Below, one piece after another: positions 7,514 through 16,061 of a stretch of DNA of 28,269 bases. The stretch covers positions 1 through 28,269 of the forward strand of contig CALKMQ010000134.1 of NCBI GenBank assembly GCA_938092125.1. The letters are read 5' to 3'. The number at the start of each line of letters is the position of its first letter. Within the stretch, counting starts at the first letter, position 1. This DNA is from an uncultured bacterium (lineage in GTDB: Bacteria > Fidelibacterota > Marinisomatia > Marinisomatales > UBA1611). The notes under the pieces were generated by a model, which ran no database searches, was not told the DNA's origin, and worked only from the letters and a program-made list of their open reading frames with translations. Both the position numbers and the translations under genes were made by a program.

Positions 7514-10500
7514 TTATTTTACGTAAAGAAGTTTAATGCTCTTATCAATATTTTTTGATTTTAACCTGCAAAAATAAATACCAGTACTTAAGTCCTGTCC
7601 AAAATTATTTTTACCATCCCAAACTAAAGTGTTTAATCCACTAGCGTAATTTTGATTTTCAAATGTGCGTACCTTTTCACCTAATATATTAACAATGGTG
7701 AAATTGATTTGGCTCATTTTTACATTATCAAAAATAATTTTAACATGCGAATTAAATGGGTTGGGGAAAACAGAATATAAAATACGATCAGAAGGATTAA
7801 TTTTATCTTCTGTGTTTTTTAAAGTTTCAAATATACTATTTATATAACCTGGCGTTCCATTTCCAGCAGAAGACCCCCAGCTGCTAGAAAATTCATTTAA
7901 TGAATCTGGATGTATAAGCTCTAGAGTAGGCCCATTTCCATCTGGCTCAGTTGGCCAAGGTAGGTCATCATTATATTCAACTTGATCAACTAATGCATCA
8001 GAAGCATCATACAAACTAATTTCTTCTCCTCCTCCACTAAGGCCAAAATTAAAAGAACCATATAAATTAGAAGTTTCAGGGAAAAGAGCTAAAAAAGATT
8101 CTACATTTTGAGCTAAAACAATATAAGCATTTGGATCAATATTCGAGTTTTCAGGGAAAATAAACTTATGGTCTTCATTTTCATCTTTGAAATACCACCC
8201 TGATATATCTATTCGCTCAGAACCATTGTTATAGAGTTCAACCCAATCACCTGTATCAAATTGGCTAGAACTATTATAATTAATTTCATTTATTACTAAG
8301 TCAATTGTATCACTACTTAAAAAAGGAGTAAAAAATGCAGTTATATTAAAATCTTCATAAACTTGAACATTCATCGATGCACCAGAATCAGGGTATTGCG
8401 GCCAACCTACAAAAATAAAGCCACTATCAGGAATTGCTTCTACGCTTATTGAGATATCTTCATAATATTCTCCGACCCATGGATAGCTATCAGGTATTAT
8501 AGTATTAATTTGAATACTACCCCCACTAGTAGAATAAAAACTAGCTTGAACCAAATTTGATAAATCAAAGAATGACTCCAAATAATTTCTCATGTACTCT
8601 GGTCTATTTTCTGCAAAAGTTCTTATAACTTGCACATGATAACCCCAATCAATTGCTGAATCAGGCCATTTATTCTGGTGGTCAGGTATTACATCTTGAA
8701 TATTTAAAGCCATGCTATCCAACCTATTAATCATATGGTCAGAATTAAAAATCGAATTAAACCTGTCGCAGAAAATATTTATAAATCTTTTCTGATAATT
8801 ACTGTTCTCAAGTAATTTTCTAAAAAGAAAAGTAGACCATGGTGGATTTGGCCAGTTTGGTCCATCCGCTTCAACTGCAAAATCTAAAGTATTGAAATTA
8901 TAAACACCACCCGTCCAAGGAATTCCAAAACCAAAATCAGTATCATATAGTATCCATCTCCACTTACCGTCATCTAACTGCGGTCTCCAATATTTAATAT
9001 TATTACCTGGCCAATCTCTATTGTCAATAAATATTTGGGCGACATTGTAATTTATATGATTATCGATGTCAATCCATTTTGATAGATTATCAAAGACAAC
9101 AGGATCTGTCATATCAGATTCACTAACATAATTAATTAACTCATCATAATTAATAGTTGTGCCTTCGTTTGCAGTTTGTGCTTCAATTAAATCTATTTCA
9201 TCTTGATCAACAGGATGATGTGAGGCAATAAAATGCTCATTCACTTTTTCTCTTAAATTATATAGACCCCAAAATTCGCTATTTAAGTAAACTAAAAACG
9301 GGCGATGCGCTTGAATATCAAGGTCGATATCCTTAAATAATCCAGTGGCAAAACCATCTCTAAGCATTGTAAAATTCCAATCATTACCAGAATTCCGAAG
9401 TACTAATGACTGAAAAGAATCAATTTGTAGATCAGGGAAAAATTGGAAATTGAATTCTGTACTTCCATACTCTCCCCTTGCAAAAAGGGATAATGACTTT
9501 TGAGCCTGCCCTCTACTCCAACCTCCAAAAATCTTAACTCCTCCTGGAGAAGAAAAATAAGTCCCATCAGTCTCTAGTAATTCTAAAAAAATAGGTTTTT
9601 CCCAGTCTTCCCAAAAATTCGCCCCAAAATGCGGATAATCTTGAGATGCATTAGGTCCCATTTCATATATTCCTGTATTAAAATCGAAAAAATTATCAGG
9701 TTTAGTGGATAAAAAGATTGTAGGGAAATTGTTATCCCCATTTTCTAAAATAAATGTTGCAGTTTTAATTGGAGAGCTTATCCAGTTAGCTTTAAAACTA
9801 GTAGCTCTTAATACTGTGTTTTCTGAAATCGATATTGGATTATTAGTATATAAAATTGAATTTATAGTTGGTTCAGAACCATCTAATGTATAATAAATAG
9901 CGGCATCTTCATCTGAAATGGTTATTGAAACAGATAGTATGGCTAAATTGTAAAAACCAGATTCTTGTGAAAATGTAATATCACTTAAAATTCCTAATAC
10001 AGATTCTTCACCATTTGTTTCGCCTGGAGTGGGTTCTAAAAACAAACCATAGTTTTCACCATCATTTATTCTACCAATTGAAACATCAGATTGAAGAATT
10101 CCAGTATGCATAGAATCAACTAAAACACTATCTGAGTCTGTAATTAAAATAGTCTCACCATTCGAGCTAATCTTAAAATTAGAATGAAGAATTGAAATGG
10201 GTAAATCTATTTCTTCAGCAACATTTGGAGCACTACTTGAATGAGAATTTCTACCTAAAGTAAAAAAAGGAATACATGTTAAATCCGAAGAACTACTATT
10301 AAAATTATGAACTTGAATTGCTAAGACATTCGACCCTTCATTAACCCATGCTTTAGTTGAATCAACCCAAAAGAGAGAAGGAGACCCACCATTTATCATT
10401 TCTGCCTCTCGCCATGTTAATGTACCCTGGTTGAATGCAGGTGGCGTGCCTTCAATATTATCTCTAACAAACTCGTTACCATTTAAATAAGCTACAAAAC

Positions 10501-11047
10501 CATCATCATAATCAATATGAAGCGCTAACTTTTTAATTTGATCGAAATCTGTTATAGAAAATGGTTTAATTAGGTAAACAGAAACAGTATTAGTGATTTC
10601 AGTATTATCATCACCATCGCCATATCCAAAACCACTCGGACCAATACTCCAATTACTAGTACTAAAATCTATTTGATTCCAGGTTGATGGTGGCTCCTCA
10701 GTTGCTACATAGTAATACCAAGAATCTCCTAAATCAATAATAGTTTCCCACTCTGATATCATGTCAGCACGATCTTTATCAGAGGCCATTATCATAAGAA
10801 AATCTTCTGAATCTAAAATTATATTGGGCATGCGCCACTTGTACAAGTCACCAATATCATCAGACAAACCCCAATTATTTAAAGATATACTATTAGATGT
10901 AGAGTTGTAAAGTTCAATCCAATCAGGAGTGTCTCCATCTTCGTCATAGTAACTACCTTGGTTTGAAGATACTATTTCATTTAATTGTATGTTTTGAGGT
11001 AAAATAAAAGAAAAAAAACTTAATAAAAAGGCTAGTTTTTTAAACAT
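7514..11047 (-). CDS. CotH-kinase family surface protein with lamin-tail domains and T9SS sorting tail
   Basis: Large secreted protein, 1177 aa. Signal peptide at 1-18; lamin-tail domain at about 19-110 (LNEIVSSNQ, DWIELYNSTSNSISLNNWGL); a galactose-binding-like beta region at about 110-265 (STWNQIDFSTSNWSIGPSGFGYGDGDD); a chitobiase C-terminal-like module at about 370-435 (AAIYYTLDGSEPTINSILYT); a CotH domain at about 455-830, with KIFGGWSRG, VLRNSGNDW, GLYNLREKV and the metal-ligand-like WRWILYDTDFGFG (697-709); an InlB-repeat-like module at about 838-908; a second lamin-tail domain at about 917-1025; and a T9SS type A tail at about 1090-1177 (VFPNPFNS, STGIYFCRLKS). CotH proteins of spores and Legionella phosphorylate or glutamylate proteins; activity outside the cell, away from ATP, is unproven. 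It starts 10 nt after GH3, so it is co-transcribed. Confidence 0.9.
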   Translation of the reverse strand: MFKKLAFLLSFFSFILPQNIQLNEIVSSNQGSYYDEDGDTPDWIELYNSTSNSISLNNWGLSDDIGDLYKWRMPNIILDSEDFLMIMASDKDRADMISEWETIIDLGDSWYYYVATEEPPSTWNQIDFSTSNWSIGPSGFGYGDGDDNTEITNTVSVYLIKPFSITDFDQIKKLALHIDYDDGFVAYLNGNEFVRDNIEGTPPAFNQGTLTWREAEMINGGSPSLFWVDSTKAWVNEGSNVLAIQVHNFNSSSSDLTCIPFFTLGRNSHSSSAPNVAEEIDLPISILHSNFKISSNGETILITDSDSVLVDSMHTGILQSDVSIGRINDGENYGLFLEPTPGETNGEESVLGILSDITFSQESGFYNLAILSVSITISDEDAAIYYTLDGSEPTINSILYTNNPISISENTVLRATSFKANWISSPIKTATFILENGDNNFPTIFLSTKPDNFFDFNTGIYEMGPNASQDYPHFGANFWEDWEKPIFLELLETDGTYFSSPGGVKIFGGWSRGQAQKSLSLFARGEYGSTEFNFQFFPDLQIDSFQSLVLRNSGNDWNFTMLRDGFATGLFKDIDLDIQAHRPFLVYLNSEFWGLYNLREKVNEHFIASHHPVDQDEIDLIEAQTANEGTTINYDELINYVSESDMTDPVVFDNLSKWIDIDNHINYNVAQIFIDNRDWPGNNIKYWRPQLDDGKWRWILYDTDFGFGIPWTGGVYNFNTLDFAVEADGPNWPNPPWSTFLFRKLLENSNYQKRFINIFCDRFNSIFNSDHMINRLDSMALNIQDVIPDHQNKWPDSAIDWGYHVQVIRTFAENRPEYMRNYLESFFDLSNLVQASFYSTSGGSIQINTIIPDSYPWVGEYYEDISISVEAIPDSGFIFVGWPQYPDSGASMNVQVYEDFNITAFFTPFLSSDTIDLVINEINYNSSSQFDTGDWVELYNNGSERIDISGWYFKDENEDHKFIFPENSNIDPNAYIVLAQNVESFLALFPETSNLYGSFNFGLSGGGEEISLYDASDALVDQVEYNDDLPWPTEPDGNGPTLELIHPDSLNEFSSSWGSSAGNGTPGYINSIFETLKNTEDKINPSDRILYSVFPNPFNSHVKIIFDNVKMSQINFTIVNILGEKVRTFENQNYASGLNTLVWDGKNNFGQDLSTGIYFCRLKSKNIDKSIKLLYVK

Positions 11048-11057
11048 TAAAAATCAG

Positions 11058-12881
11058 TTATTCGTAAGACAGGCCAAAACCGAATTTAAATAACGGGTTA
11101 TAATCACTATCACCATAATTTATTGGTATTTGTTCCATCGACTTAGGCCAAGTCATAGATAACTTGCCACTGAAGTTGAAATCTCCAAATACTACATCAG
11201 AAATGCCTTCCGCCTCAGTGCCAGGTAGCCAAGCAGCAATAAAGGCATTACTATTATTTAAGGCATCATTTATAATCATTGGCCGCCCAGATATTAAAAC
11301 TACAATAAATGGTTTATTTGATTTTTTAACTTTTTCTAAAAGCTTTTTATCATCATCTGATAGCGTAAGAGAATCTCTATCACCTACCCCCTCAGTATAG
11401 GGTTTTTCCCCTATGGCTAATACAATTATATCAGGGTCTAATAAATTATCTCCATTTTGGGAGTAATGAATGTCATTTGAATCATTGACTGCAGACTTAA
11501 AGGCATCTAAAATAGTAGTGCCCGGTGTTATATCACCAGACCCTCCTTGCCAATGAATCGTCCACCCGCCACATTGATATCCAATATTATCTGCATGAGT
11601 GCCAACTAGCGTAATTTTTTTACCAGACTTTTTTAAAGGCAATATGTTATTTTTATTTTTTAATAAAACCATAGATTTACGAACGCTCTCTCTAGCTAAA
11701 TTTCTATGTTTTTTAGACCCAACTATATTTTTAATAGAAGGTGACTTTATAGGGTTATCAAAAAGTCCTATTTTCTTTTTTATTCTTAATATTCTAAATA
11801 CGGCATCATCAATTCTTTCAATTGGAATAGAACCTTCTTTTACTGATTCTATTGCTAATCTTATAAAATCATCATATGAGTTATCATCGGGGTTAAGACT
11901 ACCTGGAACCATGTTCATATCAATTCCTGCATTAATTGATTGAATAACACAGGTCTTATAATCTTGGTCAATTTCATTAATACCAGCCCAATCCGAAATT
12001 ACAATACCATCGAACTGGAGCTCTTTTCTAAGTATTTCATCAATTAAATATTTGTGACCGTGAAGCTTTTTCCCCTTCCAGCTATTGTAAGAAATCATAA
12101 TGCTCCCAACTCCAGCTTTAATAGACTCTTTAAATGGCTTTATATATTTGGCTCTAAGTTCTTTCTCTTCTAGTATAACATTTCCCCTATCAATTTTATA
12201 CCAATTCGTACCCGTACCAAATACCGTGTTACCATCGCCTACAAAATGTTTTGCGCAAGCAAGCACAGAATTTTTATTTAAAGTCCTGCCCTGATATCCT
12301 AATGTTGAAGCAACACCAAGTTCAGTTACTATTTTAGAATCTTCTGAAAAACTTTCATATGTCCTCCCCCATCTTTCATCTTGCGCAACAGCCACGCAAG
12401 GAGCAAAGGTCCAATCTAATCCTGTTGCTTTTACTTCTGCTGCAGTCGCAGCTGAAATTTTTTGGACAAGTAATTTATCATTGGCACAACCTAAACCAAT
12501 ATTATGAGGAAACATAGTAGCCCCTAGAACATTATTATGACCATGAACAGCATCAATACCATATATCAGTGGGATTTTAAGCCTCGTTTTAAGTGCTTCT
12601 TTTTGAAACTCATTATAAAGATCAACCCAAGAAGATGGTTGATTTGTGGGAGGGGTTGATCCACCGCCACTAAGAATAGATCCTAAAAAATATTTTTCTA
12701 TATCAGACTTCTCTCTAAGATATCGATAGTCAACTTGTGTCATTTGCCCAATTTTTTCTTCTAACGTCATTCCATCGATCATTTTATTTATAAAGTCTCC
12801 ATCTCTATCTGAACAGTTTATAAAAAAAATAAATAATATAGACAAAGCAATCTTTAATATTTTTTTTAAAATTAATTTCAT
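11058..12881 (-). CDS. GH3 exo-beta-glucosidase / exo-glucanase lipoprotein
   Basis: Removes glucose from the non-reducing ends of beta-glucans or oligosaccharides; retaining mechanism. Lipoprotein signal ending FFINC (Cys23), so it is membrane-anchored, probably in the outer membrane or periplasm. The N-terminal TIM barrel (about 35-375) has LIYGIDAVHGHNNV (105-118), the KH pair at 211-212 and nucleophile Asp297 in GIVISDWAG. The C-terminal alpha/beta sandwich (about 405-600) has GYQCGGWTIHWQG (434-446) and the likely acid/base Glu497 in GEKPYTEGVGD, both as in barley ExoI-type GH3. It ends FKFGFGLSYE without a fibronectin III domain, which fits the short ExoI-like class (about 600 aa) rather than BglX. 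First gene of an operon with CotH and MltB, divergent from GH5. It probably completes degradation of laminarin or mixed-linkage glucan fragments. Confidence 0.94.
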   Translation of the reverse strand: MKLILKKILKIALSILFIFFINCSDRDGDFINKMIDGMTLEEKIGQMTQVDYRYLREKSDIEKYFLGSILSGGGSTPPTNQPSSWVDLYNEFQKEALKTRLKIPLIYGIDAVHGHNNVLGATMFPHNIGLGCANDKLLVQKISAATAAEVKATGLDWTFAPCVAVAQDERWGRTYESFSEDSKIVTELGVASTLGYQGRTLNKNSVLACAKHFVGDGNTVFGTGTNWYKIDRGNVILEEKELRAKYIKPFKESIKAGVGSIMISYNSWKGKKLHGHKYLIDEILRKELQFDGIVISDWAGINEIDQDYKTCVIQSINAGIDMNMVPGSLNPDDNSYDDFIRLAIESVKEGSIPIERIDDAVFRILRIKKKIGLFDNPIKSPSIKNIVGSKKHRNLARESVRKSMVLLKNKNNILPLKKSGKKITLVGTHADNIGYQCGGWTIHWQGGSGDITPGTTILDAFKSAVNDSNDIHYSQNGDNLLDPDIIVLAIGEKPYTEGVGDRDSLTLSDDDKKLLEKVKKSNKPFIVVLISGRPMIINDALNNSNAFIAAWLPGTEAEGISDVVFGDFNFSGKLSMTWPKSMEQIPINYGDSDYNPLFKFGFGLSYE

Positions 12882-13038
12882 TATTATTTCTTTTTTTAAA
12901 TTTTAGAGTGCAAATGAAAAGTCTTTATATTCATAAAAATAAGCATTCTAGTTAAATTTATAATCTAATTATTATTAATAAATATATAAAAGAACAGGCA
13001 AAAATTTAATACACTCCTCGTTTGTTATAAGCGTTATA
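12882..13038. promoter_or_regulatory. Divergent promoter region between GH3 and GH5
   Basis: One hundred fifty-seven bases, extremely AT-rich, between the divergent GH3 and GH5 start codons; it must drive both transcripts, so it is the natural site for a shared glucan-responsive regulator. A direct repeat GTTATAA-gc-GTTATAA abuts the GH5 ATG (13024-13039). No clear -35/-10 pair and no Shine-Dalgarno before the GH5 ATG were seen. Confidence 0.5.
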
Positions 13039-15012
13039 ATGAAAAAAATACTATTACTTTATCTAATGTTAAATAATCTCTCAGCAATTGATTTTTTAAA
13101 AACAAGTGGAGATACAATTGTTAATGAGAATAACGAAAAAGTGCTTTTAAAAGGATTTGGCCTTGGGGGTTGGGTCGTTTTAGAAGGGTATATGTGGAAT
13201 TGCTATATTGAACACGCCTCAACATCAAGGATTGAAGATGCTATTGAGTATTTGGTTGGTCCAGAAAAGAAAAATGAATTTTTAAATCTATATAAAAAAA
13301 ACTACATAACAGAAAAAGATGTCAAATATATATCAAATAATAATTTCAATGCATTGCGAGTTCCACTTCATTATAGAGACTTTTCACCTAATTTCATGGA
13401 ATTCAGCACAGAAGGTTTTGAATTATTAGATTCGCTATTGATTTGGGGAAGTAGACATGATATCTATTTAATACTTGATATGCATGCAGCTCCTGGTGCT
13501 CAAAACACAAATGATTTTTCAGACTCTAAAATAAACGGAGATTCTGAACTTTTTACTAATTATACAAACCAAAGATGGTTAGCCTCGACATGGAAATATA
13601 TTGCTAATCACTACAAAAATGAGCCTGTAATTGCTGGCTATGACCTGTTAAATGAACCTGCAAGGGCTGGCGTAGCTAATACTCTTAGGAACATATATGA
13701 GCAGACTATTGATTCTATCAGAACAGTAGATCAAAAACACATAGTTTTCATTGAAGGAAATTGGTATGGTAATGATCATACTGGTTTATTGCCCCCTTTT
13801 GATCCAAATATGGTTTACAGTTTTCATCATTACGTCGGTGGTATTGAAGACACTATAATTATGTATAATCAATACCGCAATGGTATAGCTCTTGATTATC
13901 ATGTACCTCTTTGGGTTGGAGAATTTGGTGAAAATTCAAATTACTGGGGTTATGGTATTAAAGAATTTTTTAATAGAAACGAAATTGGCTGGAGCTGGTG
14001 GAATTTTAAAAGCGTTGAAAGAATTTCAAGTTTATTTAGTTATAAAATAACGGACGAATACCAAAAATTAATTAACTATTGGGGTGGAACTGCTGCAAGA
14101 CCTGACACCGCAGAAGCCTTTGCAGGATTAATGTCAATGGCCAGAAATCTTCACTTTGATTCTTGTAAAGTAAACATTGGATTAACCAGAGCATTATCTG
14201 ATACCGCTTATAGTTCGGAAAACAAATCATTTTCAAACTTCACTGCACCTGGACTTTTACCTGCAATCAATTATGATACAGGTAACAATAACGTAGCATA
14301 TTTTGATTATCAATCAGAAGACCCAAATAAATTCTCACCTGAAACAAAATCATGGAATAATGGCTGGTCTTCAAGAAATGATGGAGTTGACATAGGATTT
14401 AGTATTGGAGGAACAGGTGATTATCATGTTGGGTGGATAGAAGATGGAGAGTGGATGAAGTATTCGATTTTGTCTGAAGAACCTAATAATTATAAAGTGT
14501 TCTTAGAAGTTTCATCATATAACGCCAACGGTATAATAATGGCTACCACTGAATTCGGAGATACATTAGGTCCTGCAGATATTCCGAATACAATAGGGTT
14601 AGGGGATGGTTGGCGTATAATTAACCTAGGAAACATATCAATTAATAAAAAGATTACTTTAAAAATTGAAGCAATTAATGGGGGTTTTGATTTCAAAAAT
14701 ATTATTTTCAATGAAATGGACATATCATCGATTCCTACTAATTTTAACTTGCTAGTCTATCCAAATCCTTTGAATTCAGACTTAAATATTCAATGGGAAA
14801 GCTCATTTGCAAGTAAAACAAAAATAGCAATTTTCGATTTGCTTGGAAGTAAAGTGTTTGAGAAAAACCTTATATCTATCAAAGGGTTAAATCAATTGAA
14901 TTGGAATCTAAAATCTTCTCAAGATTATAAAAAAGTCAGTTCAGGAATTTATTTACTGAAAATAAAAAACATTAATTCAGAGTTAGTAAAAAAGATAACC
15001 TATCTTAAATAA
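13039..15012 (+). CDS. GH5 beta-glucanase with CBM6-like domain and T9SS sorting tail
   Basis: Secreted endo- or exo-beta-glucanase. Signal peptide MKKILLLYLMLNNLSA. The GH5 barrel (about 17-360) begins with VLLKGFGLGGWVVLEGYMW, the pattern seen in exo-beta-1,3-glucanase-like GH5 proteins ('GVNLGGWLVLEPWI'), and carries RVPLHYRDF (107-115), DMHAAPGAQN (147-156), acid/base Glu206 in YDLLNEPA, HH at 263-264, and nucleophile Glu295 in PLWVGEFGEN. A CBM6-like beta-sandwich (about 405-560: DGVDIGFSIGGTGDYHVGW, EDGEWMKYSI) follows. The C-terminal T9SS tail is at about 575-657 (VYPNPLNSDLNIQW, SSGIYLLKIKN). The CBM6 and GH5 features fit beta-1,3- or mixed-linkage glucan, but substrate is inferred. 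It is the only plus-strand gene of the locus; its last 13 bp overlap the convergent GH16 gene. Confidence 0.92.
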   Translation: MKKILLLYLMLNNLSAIDFLKTSGDTIVNENNEKVLLKGFGLGGWVVLEGYMWNCYIEHASTSRIEDAIEYLVGPEKKNEFLNLYKKNYITEKDVKYISNNNFNALRVPLHYRDFSPNFMEFSTEGFELLDSLLIWGSRHDIYLILDMHAAPGAQNTNDFSDSKINGDSELFTNYTNQRWLASTWKYIANHYKNEPVIAGYDLLNEPARAGVANTLRNIYEQTIDSIRTVDQKHIVFIEGNWYGNDHTGLLPPFDPNMVYSFHHYVGGIEDTIIMYNQYRNGIALDYHVPLWVGEFGENSNYWGYGIKEFFNRNEIGWSWWNFKSVERISSLFSYKITDEYQKLINYWGGTAARPDTAEAFAGLMSMARNLHFDSCKVNIGLTRALSDTAYSSENKSFSNFTAPGLLPAINYDTGNNNVAYFDYQSEDPNKFSPETKSWNNGWSSRNDGVDIGFSIGGTGDYHVGWIEDGEWMKYSILSEEPNNYKVFLEVSSYNANGIIMATTEFGDTLGPADIPNTIGLGDGWRIINLGNISINKKITLKIEAINGGFDFKNIIFNEMDISSIPTNFNLLVYPNPLNSDLNIQWESSFASKTKIAIFDLLGSKVFEKNLISIKGLNQLNWNLKSSQDYKKVSSGIYLLKIKNINSELVKKITYLK

Positions 15013-16061
15013 GTAATTTTGGAATAGTATTCATCATGCCCTGAAATAATTCTGAAAAAATATAATCCAGTCGATAAGTTTGCTTTAGAAAAGTTTACAT
15101 TTGTTTTACCACTAGAAATACCCTTATTACGTATAACCTCGTTACCTTTAATATCATAAAAAACAATTTCAGAAACTTTATTTTCTAAATTTTTAGGTAT
15201 TGTGATTATAAATGATGAGTTAAAAGGATTTGGTGAAATTTTAAAAGTTGTTTTTTCTTCACTGAAAAAATTTTCAGCAACTGATAATTCGCCACCTGAA
15301 TATCCATAGGATAAATTATCAGTTAGACATAATATCAAAAACCCATCTTGAACCACAGCATTTTGCTGGACAAATTGAGCATTATTTGCCGACCAAGTGT
15401 GTGTTGCTTTTTGCCAAATTTGACTATTAAAGTAATCAAACTCATCAGACCACTGAAAAGTAAAATTGTTATGACTGCCAGCAAAACCGGAACCTGGAGT
15501 AAAAGCATAATATTTTATCCAATCATAATATGCATAAACTGGAAGAATTGATTCATCAAATTCACCTACCCAATTCTCCCAAATAGGTTGCCAAATATTC
15601 ATCATAATTTTTTGACCTGTATTATGTGTGGTTACATAATTATTAAAATTTTCTCTAACCATTTGGCCATCAACAAAAAATCGAATGCTGTTTGGCGTCC
15701 ACTCAAAAGCATATGTGTGAAAAGATTGAGACAGGTCAAATGAAAGCTGATTTAACTCTTCATGGTGTGTTTCATATGCTGTAATAATATTTGTTTGGAT
15801 AGCATTATTATGATTACCAAGAGCTTCAAAATCGATTTCCCGCCAATTTACTGTACTACTTAAACCATCTGCCCAATAATCATCTATAGTAAAAAATGAT
15901 GAAACAACACCAGATCCAATTGCTGTTTTCATTCTTATCTCAAAGCGTCCATAAAGAAACTCATTAATTGTTCGATACTCTGCTCCTCTGTAAGGTTTCT
16001 GAGAAAATGAAAAATTAGAACAGAATAAAATAAATATTATAAAGAAATTAAGTGGTCTCAT
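15000..16061 (-). CDS. GH16 beta-glucanase (lichenase type), circularly permuted, with T9SS tail
   Basis: Endo-beta-1,3-1,4-glucanase-like enzyme. Signal peptide at 1-20. The mature protein begins in the middle of the usual lichenase fold (YRGAEYRTINEFLYGRFEIR, then MKTAIGSGVVSSFFTI). The EIDFE catalytic strand is at 75-79 (nucleophile Glu75, Asp77, acid/base Glu79). HTYAFEWTPNSIRFFVDGQ, IMMNIW and YYDWIKYYAFTPG (about 178-190) follow. The strand module that opens normal lichenases (WSDEFDYFNSQIWQKATHTW, then DGFLILCLT) comes only afterwards, at about 204-247. This order matches the naturally permuted Fibrobacter succinogenes lichenase as I recall it. The T9SS tail is at about 272-353 (ISPNPFNSSFII, STGLYFFRIIS). 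Its ATG overlaps the stop of the laminarinase gene by 4 nt. Last gene of the TonB-receptor operon; mixed-linkage or beta-1,3-glucan is the likely substrate. Confidence 0.93.
   Translation of the reverse strand: MRPLNFFIIFILFCSNFSFSQKPYRGAEYRTINEFLYGRFEIRMKTAIGSGVVSSFFTIDDYWADGLSSTVNWREIDFEALGNHNNAIQTNIITAYETHHEELNQLSFDLSQSFHTYAFEWTPNSIRFFVDGQMVRENFNNYVTTHNTGQKIMMNIWQPIWENWVGEFDESILPVYAYYDWIKYYAFTPGSGFAGSHNNFTFQWSDEFDYFNSQIWQKATHTWSANNAQFVQQNAVVQDGFLILCLTDNLSYGYSGGELSVAENFFSEEKTTFKISPNPFNSSFIITIPKNLENKVSEIVFYDIKGNEVIRNKGISSGKTNVNFSKANLSTGLYFFRIISGHDEYYSKITYLR

Noticed and set aside
11599..11943. Plus-strand frame of 114 codons antisense to GH3
   Set aside because: The GH3 gene on the other strand has complete motifs across this stretch; the antisense frame is a shadow.
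13024..13039. GTTATAA direct repeat before GH5 as an operator or -10 box
   Set aside because: It abuts the start codon in very AT-rich DNA, where such repeats are common by chance; kept only as a note in the intergenic entry.
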